From contig NZ_STFZ01000016.1 in assembly GCF_005222845.1 (NCBI RefSeq), forward strand, positions 118,183-165,519: 47,337 nt of DNA, in the 5' to 3' direction. Below the pieces are notes generated by a model. It saw only the letters and a list, made by a program, of their open reading frames with translations. It was not told the origin of the DNA and made no database searches. The translations under genes were made by a program, and so were the position numbers. Each line of letters opens with the position of its first letter. The stretch's first letter is position 1. This DNA is from Rhizobium sp. FY34. Lineage in GTDB: Bacteria; Pseudomonadota; Alphaproteobacteria; Rhizobiales; Rhizobiaceae. Of this stretch, positions 8,297 to 19,527 are shown piece after piece.

Positions 8297-9280
8297 ATGG
8301 CCCGTCACCTCAAAGCCACAACCGATGTCTTCCCGCTCTCCGGCGCCTTCACCATTTCAAGGGGAACGAAGACGCAAGCCCATGTGGTCACCTGCACCAT
8401 CAGCGACGGCGACAACGTCGGCCGCGGCGAATGCGTTCCCTATACACGCTATGGCGAAACTATCGAGGGCGTTCTTGCCGATGTGCTCCGCATGGCAACT
8501 GCAATCGAACACGGCCTGGACCGGATGGCCCTGCAGGATGCCATGCCGCCGGGGGCTGCCCGCAATGCCGTCGATTGCGCGCTCTGGGATCTGGCAGCCA
8601 AGCAAAGCGGCATAAGCGTCGCAACACGGATCGGCGCGCAGGCAGATCTTGCGCTCGTCACCGCCTATACGATTTCGCTGGGCACGCCCGAGACAATGGA
8701 ACGCCAGGCAAGCGAAAATGCCTGGCGCCCGCTTCTCAAGGTCAAAGTCGGCACAGCCGAAGACGCGGCGCGCATCCGCGCCGTGCGTGCCGGCGCCCCG
8801 GATACCCGCATCATTCTGGACGCCAATGAAGGCTGGAACAACGACACGATCGAAGGATACCTTTCGGTTGCAGCAGAGGCAGGTATTGTGCTGATCGAGC
8901 AGCCGCTGCCCGCCGGCCGCGACGCCATTCTCGCCCGCATTCCCCGCATCGTGCCGATCTGCGCCGATGAAAGCGTGCATTCGACACATGATCTCGAAAT
9001 CCTTCTCGACCGCTATGATGGCGTCAACATCAAGCTCGACAAGACCGGCGGTCTTACACAGGCGCTTGTGATGAAAGCGGAGGCCGAGAGGCTGGGATTT
9101 TCGATCATGGTCGGCTGCATGGTCGGCACCTCGCTTGCCATGGCGCCGGCTCTTATTCTGGCGCAGGGCTGCGCCTATGCCGATCTCGACGGCCCGCTCA
9201 TTCTCGCCCAGGATCGCCAGCCGGCCCTTCGCTATGAAGGATCGCTCGTCTATCCGCCGGCGCCGGATCTCTGGGGCTGA
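8297..9280 (+). CDS. dgcA: Enolase-superfamily dipeptide epimerase / N-acetyl-D-Glu racemase DgcA
   Basis: A 327-residue member of the muconate-lactonizing/dipeptide-epimerase branch of the enolase superfamily. The catalytic lysine motif is LLKVKVG (about residue 150). Metal ligands are in ILDANEG, LIEQPLP and CADES, and the second catalytic lysine is in NIKLDKTGG. Family members act on L-Ala-D/L-Glu from peptidoglycan turnover; rhizobial relatives of this length are commonly named N-acetyl-D-Glu racemase DgcA. The substrate cannot be told from sequence alone. The ATG is preceded by AAGGAAAACA. Its 3' end overlaps the convergent MFS gene by 31 bases, so the two transcripts could be antisense at their ends. 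Confidence 0.9.
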   Translation: MARHLKATTDVFPLSGAFTISRGTKTQAHVVTCTISDGDNVGRGECVPYTRYGETIEGVLADVLRMATAIEHGLDRMALQDAMPPGAARNAVDCALWDLAAKQSGISVATRIGAQADLALVTAYTISLGTPETMERQASENAWRPLLKVKVGTAEDAARIRAVRAGAPDTRIILDANEGWNNDTIEGYLSVAAEAGIVLIEQPLPAGRDAILARIPRIVPICADESVHSTHDLEILLDRYDGVNIKLDKTGGLTQALVMKAEAERLGFSIMVGCMVGTSLAMAPALILAQGCAYADLDGPLILAQDRQPALRYEGSLVYPPAPDLWG

Positions 9281-10437
9281 TTTTTGACGGCAAAGACACA
9301 CAGAACGAGACCAAGGGCCGCCACCAACGCCATCAGATAATAGCCGTCCTGACCAAGCGCCCGGTAGATGATGCCGGAGAGGAAAGTCGAGGCGGCAAGA
9401 AAACTGCCCGCATAGAAGAAGAAGGCGCCTTGCACCGCCGATTCGCGGCTTTCATGCACCAGCTCGACGATCTTCTGCTGCATGCCGAAATGCAGAAAGG
9501 CGAAGGTGGCCGCATGGCTGCACTGCAGGACAAGCGAGGCGAAAAAGCCGAGCGGCTGGGCAAACAGCACCCAGCGCAAGATGGCAACCAGAGAACCGAG
9601 GATAATCAGCCTGCTCGGCGAAACATGGCGCGCAATGATGCCGGAGCCGAAGAAGAACAGAATTTCGGCCACGACACCCGCGGCCCACAGCACGCCGATC
9701 TGTCCGCCGGAAAACCCCATCTCCTGCCAGTGAATGCCGGAAAAGGCGTAGAACATGCCATGGGTGGACTGCACAAGGCTCGTGCCGATCAACAGCAGCG
9801 TCAGACTGGGGCGGCGCGGCGTGCTTCCATCGCCACCGCTCACGACTGCGGGCTTCGGCGCTGAACGCCCCAGCCGTGGCACGACCATGGCCGCCGCCAG
9901 CAGCGTAGAAAAGGCAAGGGCCGCCGCCAGCGGCACGATGCCGCTGCCGAAATGCGAAATCGCCTGGCCAGCGACAAGCGTTGCCACCACAAAGCCGATC
10001 GAGCCCCAGACACGGATCGACCCGTAGCGCAGGCCCCAGCGCCGTACCCCCATGACGGTGATCGATTCCAGCACCGGCGTGAAGGGCGCAAAGGCCGCAC
10101 CCTGCAGGCTGAAGATCAACAGCACCATCCAGAACCCGTCGGCCATCATCAGCGCCAGCGCCGTGGCAATCGACAACCCGGCGGAGAAGAACAAAACATG
10201 AGTGCGCTCGGCCAGCCGATCGGCCAGAACACCGGCAATCGGCCCGGAAATCACCCGCAGCACGATGGGGACCGACAGGATAAGGCCGATCTGGACGTCA
10301 TCGAGCGCCAGCGATTTCAGCCAAACAGGCAGAAAGGGCAAAAGTATGCCGTTAACACTGAGAGCGGCGGCATAGGCCATGGCGCAACGCAGGGCAAACA
10401 GCGCTGGCGCTGGCGGAATATGGGGGGCTTGGGCCAC
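9250..10437 (-). CDS. MFS transporter (MFS_1-like / HcaT-type)
   Basis: A 395-residue membrane protein with about 12 hydrophobic segments. The first-half loop GVLADRLAERTH is the usual cytoplasmic A-like motif of the major facilitator superfamily. Segments such as LQGAAFAPFTPVLES, GSIRVWGSIGFVVATL and FYAFSGIHWQEMGFSG resemble the PPP/nucleoside-symporter-like group typified by HcaT. The start is GTG at 10437 with GGGAG 11 bases upstream. It is convergent with the epimerase and overlaps it by 31 bases. It lies just downstream of the phosphoesterase gene on the same strand, with a 103-base gap. Substrate unknown; an aromatic acid or peptidoglycan-derived compound would fit the family and neighbour, but this is a guess. 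Confidence 0.9.
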   Translation of the reverse strand: MAQAPHIPPAPALFALRCAMAYAAALSVNGILLPFLPVWLKSLALDDVQIGLILSVPIVLRVISGPIAGVLADRLAERTHVLFFSAGLSIATALALMMADGFWMVLLIFSLQGAAFAPFTPVLESITVMGVRRWGLRYGSIRVWGSIGFVVATLVAGQAISHFGSGIVPLAAALAFSTLLAAAMVVPRLGRSAPKPAVVSGGDGSTPRRPSLTLLLIGTSLVQSTHGMFYAFSGIHWQEMGFSGGQIGVLWAAGVVAEILFFFGSGIIARHVSPSRLIILGSLVAILRWVLFAQPLGFFASLVLQCSHAATFAFLHFGMQQKIVELVHESRESAVQGAFFFYAGSFLAASTFLSGIIYRALGQDGYYLMALVAALGLVLCVFAVKNQPQRSGAGG

Positions 10438-10540
10438 GGAGGCTCCCGAATGGCAGGATGCGGATGTTTTGAGAGAAAAGCCTCATACATCAAAGGCCGC
10501 CGCCTGCCTATTGGCCGAACCAGCCAATGTCTTTAGAAAA

Positions 10541-11359
10541 TCAGGCGGCCTGCATGCCGGCCACCGCTTGCGGTCCCTTAGGCAGCGTTGTCACCGTGGC
10601 GCTCTCGCTCGTCTTCTGCCAGGAAATAAGCTCGAAATGGCCGTCCATATGCTCAACGACCGCCGTGCAGCTTTCCACCCAGTCACCGGTATTGATATAG
10701 GCGATTCCCTCGATGTCCTCCATCACCGCATGATGGATATGGCCGCAGATCACGCCATCCACATGGTTGCGGCGGGCCTCTTCGGCAACGACCTTCTGGA
10801 ACTCGCCGATGAAGTTCACCGCCTGCTTGACCTGCAGCTTGGCCCAGGCAGAAAACGACCAGTAGGGAAGGTTCAGCCGGCGACGCACGGCGGCCAGCAC
10901 GACATTGATGGCGATCGCCGCGTCATAGGCCCAGTCGCCGAGATAGGCGAGCAGCCGGATATTGCGCACCACCACATCGAATTCATCGCCATGCAGTACG
11001 AGGTAGCGGCGCCCGTCGGCAGCCTCGTGGATGATGCGTTCCGCCACTTCGATGCCACCGAAATGCACGCCCGGAAAGGAACGCAGGAATTCGTCATGAT
11101 TGCCGGGAATGTAGATGATGCGCGTGCCCTTGCGCGCCTTGCGCAAAAGCTTCTGAACCACATCATTGCAGCCCTGCGGCCAGTACCAGTTGCGCTTAAG
11201 GCGCCAGCCATCGACAATATCGCCGACCAGAACGATGGTCTCGGCCTCATGATGACGCAGAAAATCGAGAAGAAAATCCGTCTTGGCCGCCTTGGAGCCC
11301 AGATGGATATCGGAAATGAACAAAGTCCTGAATTGCTTCGGTTCCATCGTCATCGTCAC
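10541..11359 (-). CDS. UDP-2,3-diacylglucosamine diphosphatase-like metallophosphoesterase (LpxH family)
   Basis: A 272-residue calcineurin-like phosphoesterase. The metal-binding motifs are in order: FISDIHLG (D-x-H), LVGDIVDGW (G-D-x-x-D), PGNHDEF (G-N-H-D), VLHGDEFD (H), and CGHIHHAV (G-H-x-H). The TGDWVESCTAV segment is typical of the LpxH/YbbF subgroup, which removes UMP from UDP-diacylglucosamine in lipid A synthesis. Many alphaproteobacteria use unrelated LpxI for that step, so this paralogue may have another substrate. The start may be GTG at 11359 or ATG at 11353 or 11347; AAAGGG lies about ten bases ahead of the first. It is divergent from malic enzyme across a 229-base region that must hold both promoters. 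Confidence 0.88.
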   Translation of the reverse strand: MTMTMEPKQFRTLFISDIHLGSKAAKTDFLLDFLRHHEAETIVLVGDIVDGWRLKRNWYWPQGCNDVVQKLLRKARKGTRIIYIPGNHDEFLRSFPGVHFGGIEVAERIIHEAADGRRYLVLHGDEFDVVVRNIRLLAYLGDWAYDAAIAINVVLAAVRRRLNLPYWSFSAWAKLQVKQAVNFIGEFQKVVAEEARRNHVDGVICGHIHHAVMEDIEGIAYINTGDWVESCTAVVEHMDGHFELISWQKTSESATVTTLPKGPQAVAGMQAA

Positions 11360-11588
11360 GAAGATCGCCCTTTCGTCTCACCGCCCTTGATGACAGTGAA
11401 AACCAGACTCGTATATCAGGATGATGACAGCTCGGTTTGCTAAGTCATCCGGCGGCGCTTACAACCGATTCGCAAGGGCCTCACCACGCATTGAAAATGG
11501 TGGTGCACCCCCTACAATTCGCTACTGTTCCATGAGCCGGATTGTTGTATGAGACGCCAGACAAAAAGACGTTGCGAAGGAGACACTG

Positions 11589-13919
11589 ATGGACAAGCAG
11601 GGCACGCCCATTCCCGAGAAGGAAAATGCCAAGGCAGATCTCGACGAGCAGGCACTGTTCTTCCACCGCTATCCGCGCCCCGGCAAGCTGGAAATCGTCG
11701 CCACCAAGCCGCTCGGCAACCAGCGCGATCTGGCGCTCGCCTATTCGCCGGGCGTTGCAGCCCCCTGCCTTGCCATCCGTGACAATCCGGAACTCGCCGC
11801 CGACTATACGGCGCGCGCCAATCTGGTCGCCGTGATCTCGAACGGCACAGCGGTTCTGGGCCTTGGCAATATCGGCCCGCTCGCCTCCAAGCCGGTGATG
11901 GAAGGCAAGGCCGTCCTCTTCAAGAAATTCGCCGCCATCGACGTCTTCGATATCGAAATCGATGCGGAAAGCGTCGATGCGATGGTTTCGACCATCTCGG
12001 CACTGGAGCCCACATTCGGCGGCATCAACCTTGAAGACATCAAGGCGCCGGAATGTTTCGAAGTCGAGCGCCAGCTGCGCGCCAAGATGAACATCCCGGT
12101 TTTCCACGATGATCAGCACGGCACGGCCATCATTGTTGCCGCCGCCATCCTCAACGGGCTGGAACTGGCCGGCAAAAAGATCGAGGACGTCAAGATCGTC
12201 ACCTCAGGCGCCGGTGCTGCTGCCCTTGCCTGCCTCAACCTTCTGGTTCTGCTCGGCGCAAAGCTTGAAAACATCTGGGTGCATGACATCGAGGGCCTCG
12301 TCTATGAGGGCCGCAATGTTCTGATGGACCCGTGGAAGGAAGTCTATGCCCAGAAGAGCGACAAGCGGGTGCTCGCCGAATCGATTGGCGGCGCCGATGT
12401 CTTCCTCGGCCTGTCTGCCGCCGGCGTGCTGAAGCCGGAACTGCTCGAACAGATGGCGGAAAAGCCGCTGATCATGGCGCTTGCCAATCCGACGCCAGAA
12501 ATCATGCCGGAGCTTGCCCGTGCGGCCCGCCCGGATGCGATGATCTGCACCGGCCGTTCGGATTTCCCCAATCAGGTCAACAACGTCCTCTGCTTCCCCT
12601 ATATCTTCCGCGGCGCGCTCGATTGCGGCGCAACCACGATCAACGAAGAGATGAAAATGGCGGCGGTCAAGGCGATTGCCGGCCTGGCGCGCGAGGAAAT
12701 CTCCGACGTTGCCGCCCGCGCCTATGCCGACGAAACGCCGGTCTTCGGACCGAACTATCTGATCCCCTCGCCGTTTGATCCGCGCCTCATTCTGCGCATT
12801 GCGCCGGCTGTTGCCAGAGCTGCCGCCGAAACCGGCGTTGCCGCCCGTCCGATTGCAGATTTCGATCAATATCTCGACCAGCTGAACCGCTTCGTCTGGC
12901 GTTCCGGCTTCGTCATGAAGCCGATCTTCACCAGCGCCAAAGTCTCGGAAAAGAACCGGGTGATCTTTGCCGAAGGCGAAGACGAGCGCGTGTTGCGCGC
13001 CGCCCAGGTCCTGCTTGAGGAAAAGACTGGCGTGCCGATCCTCATCGGTCGTCCCTCGGTCATCGAAGCGCGCCTGAAGCGCTTCGGCATCCGGCTGCGC
13101 CCGAACCTCGATTTCGCCGTGGTCAATCCGGAAGACGATCCGCGCTACCGCGATTATGTCGATGACTATTTCGCCATTGTCGGGCGCGCCGGCATCAACC
13201 CGGAAGCTGCGCGCACCATCGTGCGCACCAACAATACCGTGATTGGCGCGCTGGCCGTCAAGCGCGGCGATGCGGATGCGCTGATCTGCGGCGTCGAAGG
13301 CCGGTTTGACCGTCACCTGAAGGATGTGGGGCAGATCATCGGCAAGCAGAAGGGCGTCTGTGCCTTTTCGAGCCTTAGCCTGCTGATCACCCAGAAGGGA
13401 CCGGTCTTCTTCACCGATACATTCGTCAACTACAATCCGACGCATGAGGAAATCGCCGAGATCACCGTGCTGGCGGCCCAGGAAATCCGCCGCTTCGGCA
13501 TAACGCCGAAGGCGGCCCTCATCTGCCATTCCAATTTCGGCTCGCGCAATTCCGAAAGTGCCGCCAAGATGCGCGCGGCCCTGAAGCTGATCCGCGAGCG
13601 GGCGCCGGAACTGGAAGTCGATGGCGAAATGCAGGCCGGTTCGGCGCTGTCGGAAACGCTGCGCAAGCGCGCCATGCCGCATAGCGATCTGTCGGGCGAA
13701 GCCAATCTCCTGGTCTTCCCCAATCTCGATGCGGCCAATATCTCGCTCGGGCTCGTGCGCTCTATGATGGACGCGCTGCATGTCGGGCCAATCCTGCTCG
13801 GGGCTGCCCAGCCGGCGCATATTCTCTCGACCTCGGTCACCTCGCGCGGCGTGGTCAACATGGCAGCCTTGGCCGTCGTCGAAGCCTCGCATGCGGACTT
13901 TGCCGCCACAGCCGGCTGA
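11589..13919 (+). CDS. NAD(P)-dependent malic enzyme with C-terminal phosphotransacetylase-like domain
   Basis: A 776-residue protein that decarboxylates malate to pyruvate. The malic domain includes [11 protein letters not shown] with the catalytic Tyr, [12 protein letters not shown], the Lys in GKAVLFKKF, and the metal site HDDQHGT. The nucleotide-binding part has [12 protein letters not shown]. From about residue 440 the sequence becomes a phosphotransacetylase-like domain ([37 protein letters not shown]) that is typical of rhizobial Dme and Tme and is thought regulatory. NAD- and NADP-specific paralogues are this same length, so I leave the symbol open. AAGGAGACACTG ahead of the ATG is a strong ribosome-binding site. 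In rhizobia the NAD form is needed for C4-dicarboxylate use and nitrogen fixation. Confidence 0.95.
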   Translation: MDKQGTPIPEKENAKADLDEQALFFHRYPRPGKLEIVATKPLGNQRDLALAYSPGVAAPCLAIRDNPELAADYTARANLVAVISNGTAVLGLGNIGPLASKPVMEGKAVLFKKFAAIDVFDIEIDAESVDAMVSTISALEPTFGGINLEDIKAPECFEVERQLRAKMNIPVFHDDQHGTAIIVAAAILNGLELAGKKIEDVKIVTSGAGAAALACLNLLVLLGAKLENIWVHDIEGLVYEGRNVLMDPWKEVYAQKSDKRVLAESIGGADVFLGLSAAGVLKPELLEQMAEKPLIMALANPTPEIMPELARAARPDAMICTGRSDFPNQVNNVLCFPYIFRGALDCGATTINEEMKMAAVKAIAGLAREEISDVAARAYADETPVFGPNYLIPSPFDPRLILRIAPAVARAAAETGVAARPIADFDQYLDQLNRFVWRSGFVMKPIFTSAKVSEKNRVIFAEGEDERVLRAAQVLLEEKTGVPILIGRPSVIEARLKRFGIRLRPNLDFAVVNPEDDPRYRDYVDDYFAIVGRAGINPEAARTIVRTNNTVIGALAVKRGDADALICGVEGRFDRHLKDVGQIIGKQKGVCAFSSLSLLITQKGPVFFTDTFVNYNPTHEEIAEITVLAAQEIRRFGITPKAALICHSNFGSRNSESAAKMRAALKLIRERAPELEVDGEMQAGSALSETLRKRAMPHSDLSGEANLLVFPNLDAANISLGLVRSMMDALHVGPILLGAAQPAHILSTSVTSRGVVNMAALAVVEASHADFAATAG

Positions 13920-13955
13920 TCGGGGGAACCGCTCCCGCCTTATGACATTGTCAAC

Positions 13956-13982
13956 CGAAGGCAGGCATATTAGCCTCCTTCG
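13956..13982 (+). terminator. Imperfect hairpin after malic enzyme, possible terminator
   Basis: CGAAGG-C-AGGC (13956-13966) pairs with GCCTCCTTCG (13973-13982) with one bulged C and a 6-base loop. No T tract follows on either strand, so its role as a terminator is doubtful. It lies 37 bases after the malic enzyme stop and 24 bases before the next start. Confidence 0.3.
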
Positions 13983-14006
13983 TGACAAGACGAGACGGGA
14001 GCCCTG

Positions 14007-14684
14007 ATGTCGGTCCGGCCATTGTTGAGCGCCATCCTGATTTTTCTGCCCGCAGCCGCCAGTGCTGCGGACAATACTGCGCGCTGCATGGCACTTGGCC
14101 GGGAGATAGCCTCGACGACCAAGCTGATCGGCACGACGCAGGAGGCCCGCAGTTTTGCGAGCGCGCTGACCCAACAGAGTGTCGAGATCCGCAAGATGCG
14201 CATCGAGATGCACCGCATGGGCTGCGGACGTAGCGGCAGTATCGTAACCTATGGCACGGACCGGCCAGACCCCTGCGCCGATTTTGCCGATGCACTTGCC
14301 AGCATGGAAAACAACCGCCAGGCCATTATGGCCCAGCGGCAGGAAGCGACCAAGGTCATCCGCTCACTTGGCCGCGATGAAGCGGCGCTACGCGAGGAAA
14401 TGCGCGTCCTGCAATGCGGTGAACTGGATTTCGCCACGCTGCCGATCTCCGGCAATGCGAGCCCCGATCTGACCTCGACGCTTGATCCCAAAGCGAAGAA
14501 CGGCTCGATTGTCGAGTTCAAGACGACCAAGGACACGATCCTGCGCGATACCACGCCGGTGCCGCCGGAACGGCCTTTCGATCCGTCAAAGCCGGTGCGC
14601 GTCGTTGGCCCGCAATTCTTTCCCGATGATCGTGATATCGATCTGGCAAACCCGGCCATCGCCGGCAGCCAACCGCGCCAATAG
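14007..14684 (+). CDS. Small exported protein, resembling a truncated DUF2865 protein
   Basis: A 225-residue protein with a signal peptide (MSVRPLLSAILIFLPAAASA, probable cut before ADN). The mature part is helical with a few Cys (ARCMALG, MGCGRSG, PCADF, LQCGEL). The end, PVRVVGPQFFPDD followed by DIDLANP, is like the tail of rhizobial DUF2865 proteins. Those are normally longer and carry a Cys-containing central block that I do not find here. GGGAG precedes the ATG. It follows malic enzyme by 87 bases and is convergent with bluB, with only 18 bases between stops. Function unknown. The DUF2865 link is my recollection of the C-terminal motif and needs a profile search. Confidence 0.75.
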   Translation: MSVRPLLSAILIFLPAAASAADNTARCMALGREIASTTKLIGTTQEARSFASALTQQSVEIRKMRIEMHRMGCGRSGSIVTYGTDRPDPCADFADALASMENNRQAIMAQRQEATKVIRSLGRDEAALREEMRVLQCGELDFATLPISGNASPDLTSTLDPKAKNGSIVEFKTTKDTILRDTTPVPPERPFDPSKPVRVVGPQFFPDDRDIDLANPAIAGSQPRQ

Positions 14685-14702
14685 CAACACGAACAGCAAG
14701 CG

Positions 14703-17080
<2,378 letters not shown>

Positions 17081-17152
17081 GCTGTTGATTTACCGTGCAG
17101 CACCGCAAGGGGCAACGGAAAAGCCGTGAAATTTTATGCGACTGGTCTTGTC

Positions 17153-17551
17153 TCAGCCGGCACCCGGATAGAGCGCATATTGCGGCCGGCCATCGGTGAT
17201 TTCGTAAAAGTCAGCCTTGTCCTGGCAATAGATATGGTGATCAATCGTCAAACCGCTGGGCTGGTCAAAGGCGCCGGCCACCACCGAAATCACAGCCCGG
17301 CCATCCGCCTGCCAGAACAGAGGCGCGCCGCAAGCGCTGCAAAAGCCGCGCTGTGCCTTGTCGCTGGCGCGGTACCAGCGCAACGTTCCGCCATCCCTGA
17401 TCTCGATATCGCTGCGCGCCACATCGCCGGAGGTGAAATAGAGGCCCGTCTGCCGGCGGCATTGCGAGCAGTGGCAGGCAATCACCGGCCCCATCTCGCC
17501 GTTCACTTCAAATCGCACCGTGCCGCACAGGCAGCCACCCAGACGTGTCAT
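17153..17551 (-). CDS. GFA family (glutathione-dependent formaldehyde-activating enzyme-like) zinc protein
   Basis: A 132-residue Cys-rich zinc protein. The cysteines fall in three groups: GGCLCG, CHCSQCRR and FCSACGAP, which is the CENP-V/GFA fold pattern. The first member was reported to react glutathione with formaldehyde, but most members have no proven activity. I use the ATG at 17551 because GGGAGAG lies about eight bases ahead and the protein then begins MTRLGGCLCG like relatives; the reading frame extends 32 codons further upstream without family similarity. It is upstream of nadE on the same strand. Confidence 0.9.
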   Translation of the reverse strand: MTRLGGCLCGTVRFEVNGEMGPVIACHCSQCRRQTGLYFTSGDVARSDIEIRDGGTLRWYRASDKAQRGFCSACGAPLFWQADGRAVISVVAGAFDQPSGLTIDHHIYCQDKADFYEITDGRPQYALYPGAG

Positions 17552-17759
17552 GACACACTCTCCCGCTGTTTCTGCGATAAGGTCCCTCCAATGCACAGCC
17601 GTTGTCAAATGCGAAACTTTGAGGCTTATCGTCACCTCAGCAAACAAATACCCTGATTTTTGGGGGGAAAAACACCAGTAAATTGCATCGTATTTTTATA
17701 TCGCCTCTTTACCATTTGTTAACATCAACCTGTGATTATATTCGCATTCGGTAATAAAA

Positions 17760-17880
17760 AACGAAGAAGGAAAACAGAACTCCACCTGTGATCCTTTAAA
17801 CTCTCTGCCCGTCATTTTCAGCACTCCTACGACGGGTCAAACAGGAAAAGGCCGGTATCCCCCCTACCGGCCTTTTTCTT
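17760..17880 (+). ncRNA. Candidate trans-acting small RNA with CUCCU loop
   Basis: On the plus strand a hairpin GCCCGTC (17807-17813) with GACGGGT (17831-17837, one G-U) exposes a 17-base loop containing CACTCCTAC, an anti-Shine-Dalgarno-like sequence. It is followed eight bases later by the strong terminator hairpin and T-run (17846-17877). AT-rich promoter-like sequence lies before it (for example TATATT at 17737). Stem-loop with an exposed CUCCU plus a Rho-independent terminator is a layout common in rhizobial Hfq-binding RNAs. The 5' end is a guess. Confidence 0.35.
17846..17880. terminator. Strong bidirectional terminator downstream of aroF
   Basis: A perfect 12-bp stem, AAAAGGCCGGTA (17846-17857) with TACCGGCCTTTT (17865-17876), has a 7-base loop and T-runs on both strands. 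It lies 28 bases after the aroF stop on the minus strand and would also end any plus-strand RNA from the gap. Confidence 0.9.
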
Positions 17881-17904
17881 GTTGTCTTTGAAAGAGTTGA
17901 TAGA

Positions 17905-19287
17905 TCAGCCGTTGACGACCATCCGCTTTTCATCGCGACCAGTCTTCATGCGCTCCGCCAGCAGGAAGGCCAGTTCCAGTGCCTGGTCGGCATTGAGGCG
18001 CGGGTCGCAATGGGTATGGTAACGATCCTGCAGATCGCCGGCGGTGACGGCGCGTGCACCACCGGTGCATTCGGTCACGTCCTTGCCGGTCATTTCCACA
18101 TGGATACCGCCCGGATGAGAGCCTTCTGCGCGGTGGATCTGGAAGAAGCTCTCGACTTCCGACAGGACCCGGTCAAACGGCCGTGTCTTGTAGTTGTTGA
18201 GCGTGATCGTATTGCCATGCATCGGATCGCAGGACCACACGACCTTGCGGCCCTCCCGCTCCACGGCGCGGATCAGGCGCGGCAGGTGATCGGCAACCTT
18301 GTCGTAACCGAAGCGGCAGATCAGAGTCAGACGGCCGGCCTCATTGGCAGGGTTGAGGATGTCGATCAGGCGCAAAAGGTCGTCTGCCTGCAGCGAGGGA
18401 CCGCATTTCAGGCCGATCGGGTTCTTGATACCGCGGCAGAATTCCACATGCGCATGGTCGGCCTGGCGGGTGCGGTCGCCGATCCAGATCATGTGGCCGG
18501 ACGTGGCATACCAGTCGCCGGAGGTGGAATCGACGCGCGTCAGCGCCTCCTCATAGCCCAGAAGCAGCGCCTCGTGGCTGGTGAAGAAATCGGTTTCGCG
18601 CAGCGCCGGATTGTTTTCCGAGGTAATACCCACGGCCTTCATGAAGTCCATGGTTTCGGAAATCCGGTCGGCAAGCTTGCGGTAACGCTCGCCCTGCGGG
18701 CTGTCCTTGACGAAGCCGAGCATCCACTGATGCACGTTTTCAAGATTGGCATATCCACCCATGGCAAAGGCGCGCAGAAGGTTCAGCGTCGCCGCCGACT
18801 GGCGGTAGGCCATCAGCTGGCGTTCAGGGTTCGGAATTCGGGCTTCCGGGTTGAACTCGATGCCGTTGATAATGTCGCCGCGATAGGACGGCAGCTCCAC
18901 CTCACCCTGCTTTTCGATATTGGACGAGCGTGGCTTGGCGAACTGGCCGGCAATGCGGCCCACCTTCACGACGGGCTGCTGGGCGCCAAAGGTCAGCACC
19001 ACGGCCATCTGCAGGAAGGCACGGAAGAAGTCGCGGATCGTGTCGGCACCATGTTCCTGAAAGCTTTCGGCGCAATCGCCGCCCTGCAACAGGAAGCCAT
19101 TGCCTTCAGCCACCTGGGCGAGGCTTTTCTTCAGGCGGCGGGCCTCACCGGCAAACACCAGCGGCGGAAAAGTCGCCAGCTGCGCTTCGGTTGCCTTCAG
19201 CGCATCCATGTCCGGGTAATCCGGAACCTGCTGGATCGGCTTTTGGCGCCAGGTATTCGGGGTCCAGTTCTGTACCATGTCCGTCAT
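17905..19287 (-). CDS. aroF: Class II 3-deoxy-7-phosphoheptulonate (DAHP) synthase
   Basis: A 460-residue plant-type (class II) DAHP synthase that joins phosphoenolpyruvate and erythrose 4-phosphate in the first step of the shikimate pathway. Family landmarks are [28 protein letters not shown]-type [41 protein letters not shown] and [17 protein letters not shown]; Cys in GGDCAE and His in DPMHGN and the Glu in HVEMTG are metal ligands in the family. The length is normal. Start at ATG 19287; a second in-frame ATG at 19278 is also possible. Rhizobia usually name it aroF or aroG. It ends at a strong terminator and is divergent from tadG. Confidence 0.96.
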   Translation of the reverse strand: MTDMVQNWTPNTWRQKPIQQVPDYPDMDALKATEAQLATFPPLVFAGEARRLKKSLAQVAEGNGFLLQGGDCAESFQEHGADTIRDFFRAFLQMAVVLTFGAQQPVVKVGRIAGQFAKPRSSNIEKQGEVELPSYRGDIINGIEFNPEARIPNPERQLMAYRQSAATLNLLRAFAMGGYANLENVHQWMLGFVKDSPQGERYRKLADRISETMDFMKAVGITSENNPALRETDFFTSHEALLLGYEEALTRVDSTSGDWYATSGHMIWIGDRTRQADHAHVEFCRGIKNPIGLKCGPSLQADDLLRLIDILNPANEAGRLTLICRFGYDKVADHLPRLIRAVEREGRKVVWSCDPMHGNTITLNNYKTRPFDRVLSEVESFFQIHRAEGSHPGGIHVEMTGKDVTECTGGARAVTAGDLQDRYHTHCDPRLNADQALELAFLLAERMKTGRDEKRMVVNG

Positions 19288-19450
19288 TCCGTCGTTCGAT
19301 GTCCGGCTTGGCCGGCGTGTCTTGAATGGCGCGGCTTATAACCCTTAACGGCTGTTTTGCCTAGCGCAGCATCACCGGAGAATCTGCACCCCATTGCGCA
19401 ACACATTGTTCAGCACGTTTGTTTGTCGGATCATGACATTTTTAGGCGAT

Positions 19451-19500
19451 AAACCGACCAATCCCGGTCAATGAATGCCGGTTTCGCTGCATGATGCAGC
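19451..19500 (+). promoter_or_regulatory. Structured leader upstream of tadG with palindrome GCTGCATGATGCAGC
   Basis: Two inverted repeats lie in a row: AAACC/GGTTT (19451-19455 with 19480-19484) enclosing an inner GACC/GGTC, then GCTGCATGATGCAGC at 19486-19500. The second is followed by a T-rich stretch (TTTTAATTTTTCTTT, 19509-19523). It could be an operator, or a weak attenuator on the plus strand. Role unproven. Confidence 0.35.
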
Positions 19501-19527
19501 ATGGCAATTTTAATTTTTCTTTGAACG

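Larger units (their letters stand above)
17552..17904. other. Gene-free stretch between the GFA and aroF genes
   Basis: About 350 bases with no credible protein gene. The part 17640-17780 is AT-rich, unlike its neighbours. It should contain the promoter for the GFA-nadE-bluB block (minus strand), the aroF terminator at 17846-17876, and a possible small RNA on the plus strand (listed separately). Confidence 0.7.

Noticed and set aside
10510..10530. Inverted repeat ATTGGC/GCCAAT between the MFS and LpxH-like genes
   Set aside because: Only six pairs with no T-run; too weak to call a terminator or operator.
12204..14213. 669-codon minus-strand frame across malic enzyme
   Set aside because: Antisense shadow of a well-supported enzyme; no domain motifs and it crosses the intergenic region and the next gene.
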